Assembly (NCBI GenBank): GCA_964537035.1
Contig: CAZIAK010000057.1
Coordinates: 1 to 26,732, forward strand
Reading direction: 5' to 3'
Source: CAZIAK01 sp964537035
GTDB lineage: Bacteria; Planctomycetota; B15-G4
Length of the DNA stretch: 26,732 nucleotides
The position numbers were made by a program, and so were the translations under genes. Below, piece by piece: positions 15,460-22,838 of this stretch; the stretch's first letter is position 1; every line of letters starts with the position of its first letter. The notes below the pieces were generated by a model. It saw only the letters and a program-made list of their open reading frames with translations, was not told the origin of the DNA and did not search any database.

Positions 15460-16622
15460 TGCTGCCTCTGCGCTATTCGCTGCGAAACGTCGTCGTGCGC
15501 CGCAGCTCGGCCTTGCTGACCACGCTCGGCATCGCTCTCACCGTGGCCGTCTTCGCCGGGGTGCTCTCCATGCGCGAGGGCTTCCAGTCGATCTACCGGT
15601 CTCGAGGCGAGAGCGACGTGGCCATTTACCTACGCCCCGGAGCGGGGTCAGAAGGCGAATCGGCCATCCGCCGTCAGCAGGCGGAGATCTTGATCAAGGA
15701 GCGCCCAGAGATCGCACGGGACGCCACCGGCAAGCCCCTGGCTGCCATGGAGACGTTTCTGGCGGTCTACATGGAGCAAGTCTCTGGTGGCCAGGTCAAC
15801 GTGCCCATCCGCGGCATTCAGCCGGCGTCTCTCGAGATCATGGGCGACGCGGTGCAACTGCTCGACGGGCGCTGGATGCGCTGGGACAGTGACGAGGTCG
15901 TCGTCGGGCTCCCGCTCACCGAGCGCATGCAGGGCGCGCGCATCGGCGATACGATCACGCTCAACCTGACGCCCTTCAAGGTCGTCGGGGTGTTCGCCCA
16001 CGACGGCGCCCAGAGCAGCGAGGTCTGGGGAGATGTGAACCGCATGATCGAGGCTCTCGACCGGCCGTTCTATCAGCGCGTGGTGGCCCGGGTGCAGCCC
16101 GGCACCGATTTCGCCGTCCTCACCGAACAGCTGCGCAACGACAAGCGGGTGCCCATGCAGGTGCTGAGCGAAGCCGACTACCTGGCCAAGCAGACCACCG
16201 CCCTGAGCCTGCAGCTGACGTTCTTGGCGGGCTTCCTGACCCTGCTCATGGGAGCCTCGGCGGTGCTCGGCGCGATGAACACCATGCTCGCCTCCGTGGC
16301 CTCACGCACCCACGAGATCGGCGTGCTGCTGTCGCTTGGTTACAGCCGCATCGCGATCTTCGTCACCTTTCTGTTCGAGTCCGCGATGATCGGTCTGGTC
16401 GGCGGATCCCTGGGCGTCCTCATCAGCTTGCCCTTTGATGGCATGGGCACAGGCATGACCAACTTCAACACCTTCACCGATGTGAGCTTCTCTTTTGACG
16501 TCACGCCCCAGCTGATGCTCACCTCGGTCGGGCTGTCGTTCGCCCTGGGCATCATCGGTGGAGCGCTGCCGGCGTTGCGCGCGGCGCGGCTGCCCCCGGT
16601 GACGGCGCTGCGAGGTGGGTGA
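15459..16622 (+). CDS. FtsX-type ABC permease 2
   Basis: The 387-residue protein has an ATG that shares one base with the previous stop (TGATG), showing translational coupling. The topology matches permease 1: N-terminal helix (ALLTTLGIALTVAVFAGVLS), periplasmic domain with RIGDTITLNLTPFKVVGVFA-like beta strands, then three helices. The coupling loop is VASRTHEIGVLLSLGYSRIA and the protein ends PALRAARLPPVTALRGG, as in FtsX/MacB subunits. With the adaptor, ATPase and permease 1 it forms a complete exporter or envelope mechanotransmitter. The cargo is unknown; this could be lipid, peptide or glycolipid. No substrate gene is visible next to it. Confidence 0.92.
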   Translation: MLPLRYSLRNVVVRRSSALLTTLGIALTVAVFAGVLSMREGFQSIYRSRGESDVAIYLRPGAGSEGESAIRRQQAEILIKERPEIARDATGKPLAAMETFLAVYMEQVSGGQVNVPIRGIQPASLEIMGDAVQLLDGRWMRWDSDEVVVGLPLTERMQGARIGDTITLNLTPFKVVGVFAHDGAQSSEVWGDVNRMIEALDRPFYQRVVARVQPGTDFAVLTEQLRNDKRVPMQVLSEADYLAKQTTALSLQLTFLAGFLTLLMGASAVLGAMNTMLASVASRTHEIGVLLSLGYSRIAIFVTFLFESAMIGLVGGSLGVLISLPFDGMGTGMTNFNTFTDVSFSFDVTPQLMLTSVGLSFALGIIGGALPALRAARLPPVTALRGG

Positions 16623-16954
16623 AGGCTGGGTGGCGCGCGAGCCGCGCTGCCTCGCTCGCCGACCATCCCGACCAGAGGGCGCGGCTACGATGAGGCCGAT
16701 GGACGCTTGCTTGACCCTCCCACGATGACACGTTCGCTGCTTGGCGGCTGAGATCGACCCGCTGTTGGCGCTGCCTGAGCCGGCCAGCGCCGGGCTGGCG
16801 GGCGACGCGCGGGTCTGAGAAGTGCGGGTCTGAGGAGAGGAGGGGCTCCAGGCTCTCCGGACAATCTGCGTGCCGGGTGGCTGCGCTCTCGGATCGCCTT
16901 CCCCTACCATGGCGCCCACGATGCCCTCCTCCATCCGGCTCTGACGACGACCCC
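16623..16954. other. Intergenic stretch before the kinase gene
   Basis: No gene or recognisable site is seen. A GTG at 16877 in frame with the kinase would add 26 Pro/Arg-rich residues; the later ATG is preferred because conserved sequence starts only after it. The duplicated string gcgggtctgag occurs twice close together near 16810-16835. Confidence 0.5.
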
Positions 16955-19900
16955 ATGACGCACGATGCCTCCTCCGCCGTGGGCCCGGACCGCGACCCAC
17001 TCACGGACCCGCTCCTTCGAGACGTGCCCGAGGCCGAGGGGCACAAGATCCTCGATGATCGCTATGTGCTCTTCGACGTCCTGGGGCGGGGCGGCATGGG
17101 AGTCGTCTACCGTGGCCATCATCTGGGCCTCGATCTCGAGGTGGCGATCAAGTGCCTTGAGCCGTCGCTGGTGCGGCACGACGCCCAGCTGGTCGTGCGA
17201 TTCGAACGGGAAGCGAAGGCGGCCGCGCGCATCAAGGATTCCCATGTCGTGGCCGTTCGCGACGTGGCAAGAGCGTCCGGGCTGCACTACATCTCCATGG
17301 ACTTCGTGGCCGGTGAGAACGCCCGTCAGAGGGTGCATCGAAAGGGACCGTTGGCCATCGGAGAGGCCCTCGCCATCGCGCTCGGAGGGGCCAGGGGCCT
17401 TGCCGCCGCCCACGAAGCGGGGCTGGTTCACCGGGACGTCAAGCCTGACAACATCCTCATCTCGACCGACGGCGAGGTGAAGCTCGCCGACCTGGGGCTG
17501 GCCAAGCTGTCCGGGGACAGCGACATGACCATGACCGGCGTGGGCATGGGCACGCCGAGGTACATGTCGCCAGAGCAATTCGAGGACGCGAAGCAGGTCG
17601 GCACGAGGGCCGATGTGTACTCGCTCGGCGCGACGCTGTTCTTCTTGCTCGTAGGCGAAGACGGCATCGACGGGGAGACTCCAGCCAACGTCTGGCGCAA
17701 GGTCTGTGACGGGGAGTTCCCGTCAGCTCGGGCGCGGCGGCCCGACGTGCCTGCGTCCCTTGACGCCTTCATCGTCCGCTGCATCGCGAAAGAGCCCGCC
17801 CATCGGCCGGCAGACGGGAGCGCCCTGGTCGCCGAGCTGCTGAGTGTCATGGAGAGCCTGGGCCTGCCCCAGCACAACCCGCTCGACGATGAGCTGGCAG
17901 ATGCCCAGGCCGGGCCAACCCTGCTGAATGTCGCCTTGGTGTCGCCCCCTCCGCAGCAGACGCTGCTCAGGATCCAGGCGAGCCTTGCCGGGGGCGTGCA
18001 GACTCCCCTGCCCTCCGGGGAGTCTGCCGTGCCAGGTCAGGACGCAGGTCTGAGCGCTGGCGTCGAGGCCATGGAAACCCTGGCCCCAGCTCCACCCCCG
18101 CGGCCCATGGCGCCAGTCGACGGTCCATGGTTCACACGCCGCCCCCTGCAGGTCTGCCTGCTGGCGCTCGTGCTCCTCGCGGCGTTCGGCTGGTTCCTGG
18201 TCGGTGACGACGGCGACACACGTACAGCCCCCACGACACCGGCCATCGCTGCTGGCGGTGAGCCCCTCACCGAATCGCAAGGAGCGTCGTCTTCAGCGAG
18301 TTCAGAGGTGACTTCGGAGCCGTCGCCAGAGGGCCGTCTGGATCTCGAGCCACGACCAGCGCTGATCACGGGGCGGGTCATCGACAACTCAGGTGCACCA
18401 AAACCCGGGGCCATGGTAGAGGTCTTCACGTTTGCCGGAACCGAACAGCTGAACAGACTCAAGTTCAGTGGCCTGAGCACCCGCACCGATGCGAGCGGAC
18501 GATTCGTGGCCAGCGGCGTCCCCACCGACCGACCGCTGCTGCTCATAGCCCATGCCGACGGCACCGCGCCAGTCTACTTAGACTGCCCCGCGGTCTCAGC
18601 TGGGCGGGAGCATGATCTCGGCGACATGCAGCTCACTCTGGGCTCTGCGCTCTCAGGCTTCGTCCGCGACAGCGCTGGCCAGGCCTTGCCCGGCGCACTG
18701 GTCGAGGTCTTCGACGAGCGCACGATCGGCGGCGGTCCGAGCGGTCGCCGGTTGATCGCCACGACCCGAGCGGGCAGCCTCGGAGGCTATCACGTCGAGC
18801 ACCTGGCCGATCGGGCGCTGATCGTCAGCGCCAGCCTGGCTGGCCACACACGCATGACGAGCGCGGTGGCCAAGCCTCAGAAACAGGGCTGGCAGAGCCT
18901 CTTGGCCGCGAAGGCAAACAGCAACGACACGGGGAGGCACCAGAACTTCACCCTGTGGAAGGCTGACCAGGCCCTGGGCGGCAGGGTCGTCTCCCCCGAC
19001 GGCACGGGCATCGCTGGTGTGGAGATCCGACTGACGCATCAGTCGAGCCCATGGGCGAAGACCTTCTACTCGGCGACCACTCTCACGACCGCGCAGGGCG
19101 TGTTCGACTTCGACGGCGTACCCGAGAGGCCGTTTGACGTGAGCGTCAGTGCCAGCGATGGGTACATCGAAGAGACCGTGCAGCTCGAGGCGTCGCGCAC
19201 CGATCACCTGATCACCCTGCAACCGGCACTCACGTTGCGTGGCCAACTCAAGGCCACCGGAGAGATGCCGGACACGTACCGCGTCACCGTCGAGCCTATC
19301 CTGTTTTCTGGAGCCCGGCTGTGCGCAGACGGTGGCGAGCGTTCCCGCACTTACACAAGCAACGATCCACCGGGCAGTTTCGCCTTCGACGGCCTGGCCC
19401 CAGGGGGCTACAACGTCCGCGTTGAGGCGCCCCAATACGCTGCCGGCGAGAAGGCCAACATCGTCCTGACTCCGGCCACAGAGTTCGGCGAAGTGAGCAT
19501 TTCCCTGGAGCGGGGGGCCGAGCTTCGCGGCCTGGTCATGATGAAGGGCAACCCGGAGAGCCCGGTGTCCCGTGGCCGTGTCGAACTGCGCAGCGTCGAC
19601 TGGGACCCCGCCATGCCCCTCGAGCAGCTGATCCCCACGCCCCCGCTCGAAGGTCTCGCAGTGGAGTTGGGCAAGGACGGCAGGTTCCATCTGCAGCACA
19701 TCCCCGCAGGCGAGTATGTCGTGACGGTCATCAGCGAGGCAGCACCCCCTCTGCACATTCGCCACGTGGCGGTGATGAACGAGCAGGTCGTCGACCTGGG
19801 CATCCTCGGCCTCAGCCAGGGCGGCAGCGTCTCCGGCCGGGTGATGGGTGCAGACGGAGAGCCCGCTGCGGGCGCCCGGGTCACACTGACCTGCGCAGGG

Positions 19901-20107
19901 AGCCATCTCTCTTCGGTGACAACTCTCGTCGACGGCAGCTTTCAATCCTCGCAGCTGCCCCCCGGTACATACGACATCTACGCCGCTCCGTCGGGCCCCT
20001 TCGAGGCCTTGCTCTGGCACGCCACGGACACCGTGTTGGTGAAGGACGGACGGGAAGTATCGAACGTCGTTCTGAGCCTCGGCGAAAGGGATCGAAGCGA
20101 TCCGTAG
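16955..20107 (+). CDS. Transmembrane Ser/Thr kinase with external carboxypeptidase-regulatory-like repeats
   Basis: A 1050-residue protein from ATG 16955. Residues about 37-300 form a Hanks-type kinase: GRGGMGVVYRG, Lys66 in VAIKCL, HRDVKPDN (Asp161), DLG (Asp179; DFG is more common), GTPRYMSPE, and a C-lobe Arg in KEPAHRPADG. A Pro/Gln-rich linker leads to a single membrane helix (LQVCLLALVLLAAFGWFLV, about 398-416). The rest, some 620 residues outside, contains about six beta-sandwich repeats of the carboxypeptidase-regulatory type, seen as LITGRVIDNSGAPKPGAMVE, LSGFVRDSAGQALPGALVEV, LGGRVVSPDGTGIAGVEIRL and VSGRVMGADGEPAAGARVTL. The kinase phosphorylates cytoplasmic proteins; the external part probably senses a ligand or envelope state. 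Targets are unknown. Confidence 0.93.
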   Translation: MTHDASSAVGPDRDPLTDPLLRDVPEAEGHKILDDRYVLFDVLGRGGMGVVYRGHHLGLDLEVAIKCLEPSLVRHDAQLVVRFEREAKAAARIKDSHVVAVRDVARASGLHYISMDFVAGENARQRVHRKGPLAIGEALAIALGGARGLAAAHEAGLVHRDVKPDNILISTDGEVKLADLGLAKLSGDSDMTMTGVGMGTPRYMSPEQFEDAKQVGTRADVYSLGATLFFLLVGEDGIDGETPANVWRKVCDGEFPSARARRPDVPASLDAFIVRCIAKEPAHRPADGSALVAELLSVMESLGLPQHNPLDDELADAQAGPTLLNVALVSPPPQQTLLRIQASLAGGVQTPLPSGESAVPGQDAGLSAGVEAMETLAPAPPPRPMAPVDGPWFTRRPLQVCLLALVLLAAFGWFLVGDDGDTRTAPTTPAIAAGGEPLTESQGASSSASSEVTSEPSPEGRLDLEPRPALITGRVIDNSGAPKPGAMVEVFTFAGTEQLNRLKFSGLSTRTDASGRFVASGVPTDRPLLLIAHADGTAPVYLDCPAVSAGREHDLGDMQLTLGSALSGFVRDSAGQALPGALVEVFDERTIGGGPSGRRLIATTRAGSLGGYHVEHLADRALIVSASLAGHTRMTSAVAKPQKQGWQSLLAAKANSNDTGRHQNFTLWKADQALGGRVVSPDGTGIAGVEIRLTHQSSPWAKTFYSATTLTTAQGVFDFDGVPERPFDVSVSASDGYIEETVQLEASRTDHLITLQPALTLRGQLKATGEMPDTYRVTVEPILFSGARLCADGGERSRTYTSNDPPGSFAFDGLAPGGYNVRVEAPQYAAGEKANIVLTPATEFGEVSISLERGAELRGLVMMKGNPESPVSRGRVELRSVDWDPAMPLEQLIPTPPLEGLAVELGKDGRFHLQHIPAGEYVVTVISEAAPPLHIRHVAVMNEQVVDLGILGLSQGGSVSGRVMGADGEPAAGARVTLTCAGSHLSSVTTLVDGSFQSSQLPPGTYDIYAAPSGPFEALLWHATDTVLVKDGREVSNVVLSLGERDRSDP

Positions 20108-20247
20108 GACGGACCACCCAGCGATCTGAGTTTGCCCGAGCCCTCCCGAGGGACTGCGCAACGTGACGGCATCGCCACGTTCTGACTTGAGAGTCGCCTT
20201 TATGCTACCAGCGGTTTCTCTGATTCCCTGCCGTCCGGACGATTGCC

Positions 20248-21246
20248 ATGAACGCGCCCTCGCCTCGCACCTCCGTCTCTGTCCTCCCAGCTGTGGTCGC
20301 CGCCGTCTTCCTGCTCAGCGTGCCTGCATGGGCCGGCGAAGTCTTCAGCAAGACGCCCGCTCCCGGTGGCGGAGTCAACGCCTCGTCGTGGATCGATCCC
20401 GATGGCTCCGACTCGGACATGTACTCGTGGGACGACTTCGTCCTGGCCGAGACCGAGACCATCACCGAGGTGCGCTGGCGCGGTGGCTACAAGTTCAACG
20501 GCCTGTACTCCAAGGCCATCGACTTCCGCGTCTCCTTCTTCGACTCGGCTCCCAACGGCTTCCAGCCGATCATCACGGGGCTGCCAGAGCACGAGAGCCA
20601 GGAGACCGTGATCGCCACGTTCCACACCAACAACATCGCGGGCGAGAGCTACGCGGGCGTCTCGGGCGGCGTGGTGATGTACAACTACCGCTTCAAGCTG
20701 CCCACGCCGGTCACACTGCAGGCCGGAGTGAAGTACTGGTTTCGCGTCGTGGCGGGCCAGACCGGCGGCTACCCCGACTGGGGCATGACCAGCGCTGGCA
20801 GCGGCAGCCACTTCGTCTACAAACAGGGCGCGAGCATGTTCCAGAGCTGGCCCAACGAGCTGGCCTTCTCGCTGCACGCGCTCTGGGCCGACATGGGCCA
20901 GGGCCTCGCCGGCTCAGCGGGCGTGCCCGAGCTCACGGGTAGCGGCACGTTGGCCAGCGGCTCCAGCTGTTCGCTCGAGCTGAGCCAGGGCCAACCGGCT
21001 GCGACGATGTGGATGGTGATCGGCTTCACGGAGCTCAACGCCCCGTTCAAGGGTGGCACGCTCGTTCCCGATCCACTGTTCCTCGTGGACATGAACACGA
21101 ACGGGCTCGGCGCCGCCAGCCTGCCCTTCGTCATGCCCGCCGGGGTGCCGTCGGGCACCGACATCGTCACCCAGGCCTGGATCGCCGACGCAGCCGCCGT
21201 GTCCGGGTTCGCCGCGAGCAACGGCCTGGTGGCCACCACTCCCTGA
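20248..21246 (+). CDS. Secreted protein with shared C-terminal module (protein B)
   Basis: The 332-residue protein begins with a signal peptide (SVLPAVVAAVFLLSVPAWA, cleavage before GEVFSK). The N-terminal domain (about residues 30-210) contains YSWDDFVLAETETITEVRWR and a following GVKYWFRVVAGQ segment, a beta-rich pattern seen in secreted proteins of planctomycete-type genomes; its function is unknown. From base 20884 (WADMGQGLAGSAG) the protein carries the same C-terminal module as A, C and D, with NAPFKGGTLVP in the middle and FAASNGLVATTP at the end. It is followed directly by an 18-bp tandem array and then by gene C on the same strand, so B and C may be co-transcribed. Confidence 0.75.
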   Translation: MNAPSPRTSVSVLPAVVAAVFLLSVPAWAGEVFSKTPAPGGGVNASSWIDPDGSDSDMYSWDDFVLAETETITEVRWRGGYKFNGLYSKAIDFRVSFFDSAPNGFQPIITGLPEHESQETVIATFHTNNIAGESYAGVSGGVVMYNYRFKLPTPVTLQAGVKYWFRVVAGQTGGYPDWGMTSAGSGSHFVYKQGASMFQSWPNELAFSLHALWADMGQGLAGSAGVPELTGSGTLASGSSCSLELSQGQPAATMWMVIGFTELNAPFKGGTLVPDPLFLVDMNTNGLGAASLPFVMPAGVPSGTDIVTQAWIADAAAVSGFAASNGLVATTP

Positions 21247-21335
21247 GCAACCACCCACAACGAAGCAACCACCCACAACGAAGCAACCACCCACAACGAA
21301 GCAACCACCCACAACGAAGCAACCACCCACAACGA
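21247..21335 (+). repeat. 18-bp tandem repeat array between genes B and C
   Basis: Four exact copies of gcaaccacccacaacgaa, starting on the base after the stop of gene B, are followed by a fifth copy matching over 17 bases. The array occupies nearly all of the 104-base spacer and ends just before the AGGAAG ribosome site of gene C. The unit is 18 bases, so the array stays open in several frames. Confidence 0.95.
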
Positions 21336-21350
21336 CAGGAAGACACCTCG

Positions 21351-22376
21351 ATGATGACCAGAATCCACACCCGCTACGTGGCCGCTCTCCTCGCCGGCCT
21401 GCTGGGATCGAGCTCGCTGGCGACCACAGCCGCGCAGGTGCAGCGCTACGACGATCTGCCGTCGTTCCAGGCGGCGGCCAGCGGCGCAGGCCTGTCGTTC
21501 CTCGGTGTCGAAGACTTCGAGGAGAGCCTGGTGGCGCCCGGTGGCGTCTTCTTCCTTCCCAACTTCATCGGCACCGTTCCGAACTTCGCCTTTCCCTCCG
21601 GGCTCGCCTTGCCCAATCTGGACGTGGTCTCCAATGACCTGGCCGGCAACCCCTCCGTTGTCGTGCCGGGGGGCGGACTCGTCCTGCTCGGACAGGGCTT
21701 CCTTGGCGGCAACAGCGAACTGGTGGGAGCGAGGGTTCTCGACGACAGCACCGACCTGCTGCTGCTGGGCGGCGACGAGACGGCGGTCGGCTTTCACGTC
21801 CTGACTCAGACGGGCCCAGCCGTCAAGCTCACGGTCTTCGATACGGCCAACACGCAGATCTTCCAGACCGTCGTCTCCGCCAACACGACCTACGGCACGT
21901 TCGTCGGCTTCGTGTCCTCAGCACCCATCGGTCGTATCAACGTCAACGACGAGCTGCTGGGCGGTGAACTCGTGGATGACATCCATGTGTACTCGGCAGG
22001 CGCGACGCCGTGGAAGGACCTGGGCAACGGCCTGCCGGGGACAGCGGGAACTCCCCTCCTCGCCGGGACCGGTCCGCTCAGCGCGGGCTCGGCCAATCAG
22101 ATCGATCTCACGAACGCCCTGGCCGCCGGAACCACGAACCTGGTCTGGGGCTTCAGCCTGATCAACCTGCCCTTCAAGGGCGGCGTCATCGGACCGTCCA
22201 TCGACATTCTTCTCAGCGGGCTTCCTCTGGACGCTTCGGGGAGCCTCACGATCCCCTTCGTATGGCCTGCAGGCGTTCCCGCCGGTACGCAGTTCTGGCT
22301 GCAGCACTGGATCGCCGATCCCGCTGGCCCCTCGGGATTCGCGGCCAGCAATACCCTGCAGGGTGAGGCGCAGTGA
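21351..22376 (+). CDS. Secreted protein with shared C-terminal module (protein C)
   Basis: The 341-residue protein starts at ATG 21351 (a second ATG follows at once), about 8 bases after AGGAAG. The signal peptide (YVAALLAGLLGSSSLATTAA) is cleaved before QVQRYDD. The N-terminal domain (about residues 30-215) has SFQAAASGAGLSFLGVEDFE, then AVGFHVLTQTGPAVKLTVFD and GELVDDIHVYS, a beta-sandwich pattern common in secreted proteins with PEP-CTERM-like tails; function unknown. From 22011 (WKDLGNGLPGTAG) comes the shared C-terminal module with NLPFKGGVIGP. It ends QGEAQ, unlike the TP endings of A, B and D, right where an 11-bp duplication and the IS91-like remnant begin. The last codons may have been changed by the insertion. 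A 12-bp palindrome (accctgcagggt) lies at 22353-22364. Confidence 0.75.
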   Translation: MMTRIHTRYVAALLAGLLGSSSLATTAAQVQRYDDLPSFQAAASGAGLSFLGVEDFEESLVAPGGVFFLPNFIGTVPNFAFPSGLALPNLDVVSNDLAGNPSVVVPGGGLVLLGQGFLGGNSELVGARVLDDSTDLLLLGGDETAVGFHVLTQTGPAVKLTVFDTANTQIFQTVVSANTTYGTFVGFVSSAPIGRINVNDELLGGELVDDIHVYSAGATPWKDLGNGLPGTAGTPLLAGTGPLSAGSANQIDLTNALAAGTTNLVWGFSLINLPFKGGVIGPSIDILLSGLPLDASGSLTIPFVWPAGVPAGTQFWLQHWIADPAGPSGFAASNTLQGEAQ

Positions 22377-22389
22377 ACGCGCAGTGAAC
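22368..22389 (+). repeat. 11-bp direct tandem duplication at the gene C/IS remnant junction
   Basis: The string gcgcagtgaac occurs at 22368-22378 and again at 22379-22389. The first copy contains the TGA stop of gene C; the second begins the transposase remnant. This may mark the insertion boundary. Confidence 0.85.
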
Positions 22390-22704
22390 TGCAGCGACGG
22401 GTGGGCCGAGCTTCTGGCCCGCGTGTTTGCTGTCGACGTGCTGAGCTGTGAGCTGTGCGGTGGGCTTCGTCGGCTGATCGCGCAGCTCACACAAGCGCAT
22501 GTCGTGGAGTTCATGCTGACTTCGCTCGGGCTGCCGACCGAGGCGCCGTTCGCATCCCTCGCGGGGTCCGCCCGAGCTGTTCTGAGCGAGCTGGTCATGG
22601 GAGCAGAGCCCTTCGCGTTGACGGCGCGCCAGGGGAGGGTCCGTCCGCCTGAGGGGGTGGGGGGGGATGCGGGTGCGCTGGTTCGTTCGGCGAGCCTCCC
22701 CTGA
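22387..22704 (+). pseudogene. IS91-like transposase, C-terminal remnant (copy 2)
   Basis: The frame encodes GWAELLARVFAVDVLSCELC, then LCGGLRRLIAQLTQAHVVEF and LTSLGLPTEAP, the classical tail of IS91/ISCR Y2 transposases with its Cys pair. It is longer at the left than copy 1 and runs on to a stop at 22704. The HUH catalytic part is missing. It sits between genes C and D, and the dispersed repeat e follows within 60 bases, the same order as at 6633-7084. Confidence 0.75.
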
Positions 22705-22760
22705 GCGAAGGCGGCGGCGAGAGGCCGCGTGGTGCCCCGCAATCACGGTCGGCAGTGTAG

Positions 22761-22807
22761 GATGGCAGCGGTCACCGGGGTTGCTTGGCCGTGACGGGGG
22801 CTCTGAA
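22761..22807 (+). repeat. Dispersed repeat, copy e
   Basis: The core (gatggcagcggtcaccgggg, then ttgcttggccgtgacggggg, then ctctgaa) aligns with copies b and d with a few substitutions and a five-G run. It follows the second transposase remnant and ends 31 bases before gene D. A TAGGAT hexamer precedes the core, as in copy b (TAGGAT) and copy d (TAAGAT). Confidence 0.75.
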
Positions 22808-22838
22808 TCACTTGCGCGCATCTGCGAAAGGTGTCGAC

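Noticed and set aside
18653..20161. 502-residue open frame antisense to the kinase gene
   Set aside because: No motifs; it mirrors the codon bias of the kinase gene.
21247..21335. CRISPR array
   Set aside because: The units are 18 bases and abut each other with no spacers; no cas genes are present.
21009..22376. Longer frame for gene C reading through gene B and the 18-bp array
   Set aside because: The upstream part is an out-of-frame shadow of gene B. The signal peptide and ribosome site place the start at 21351.
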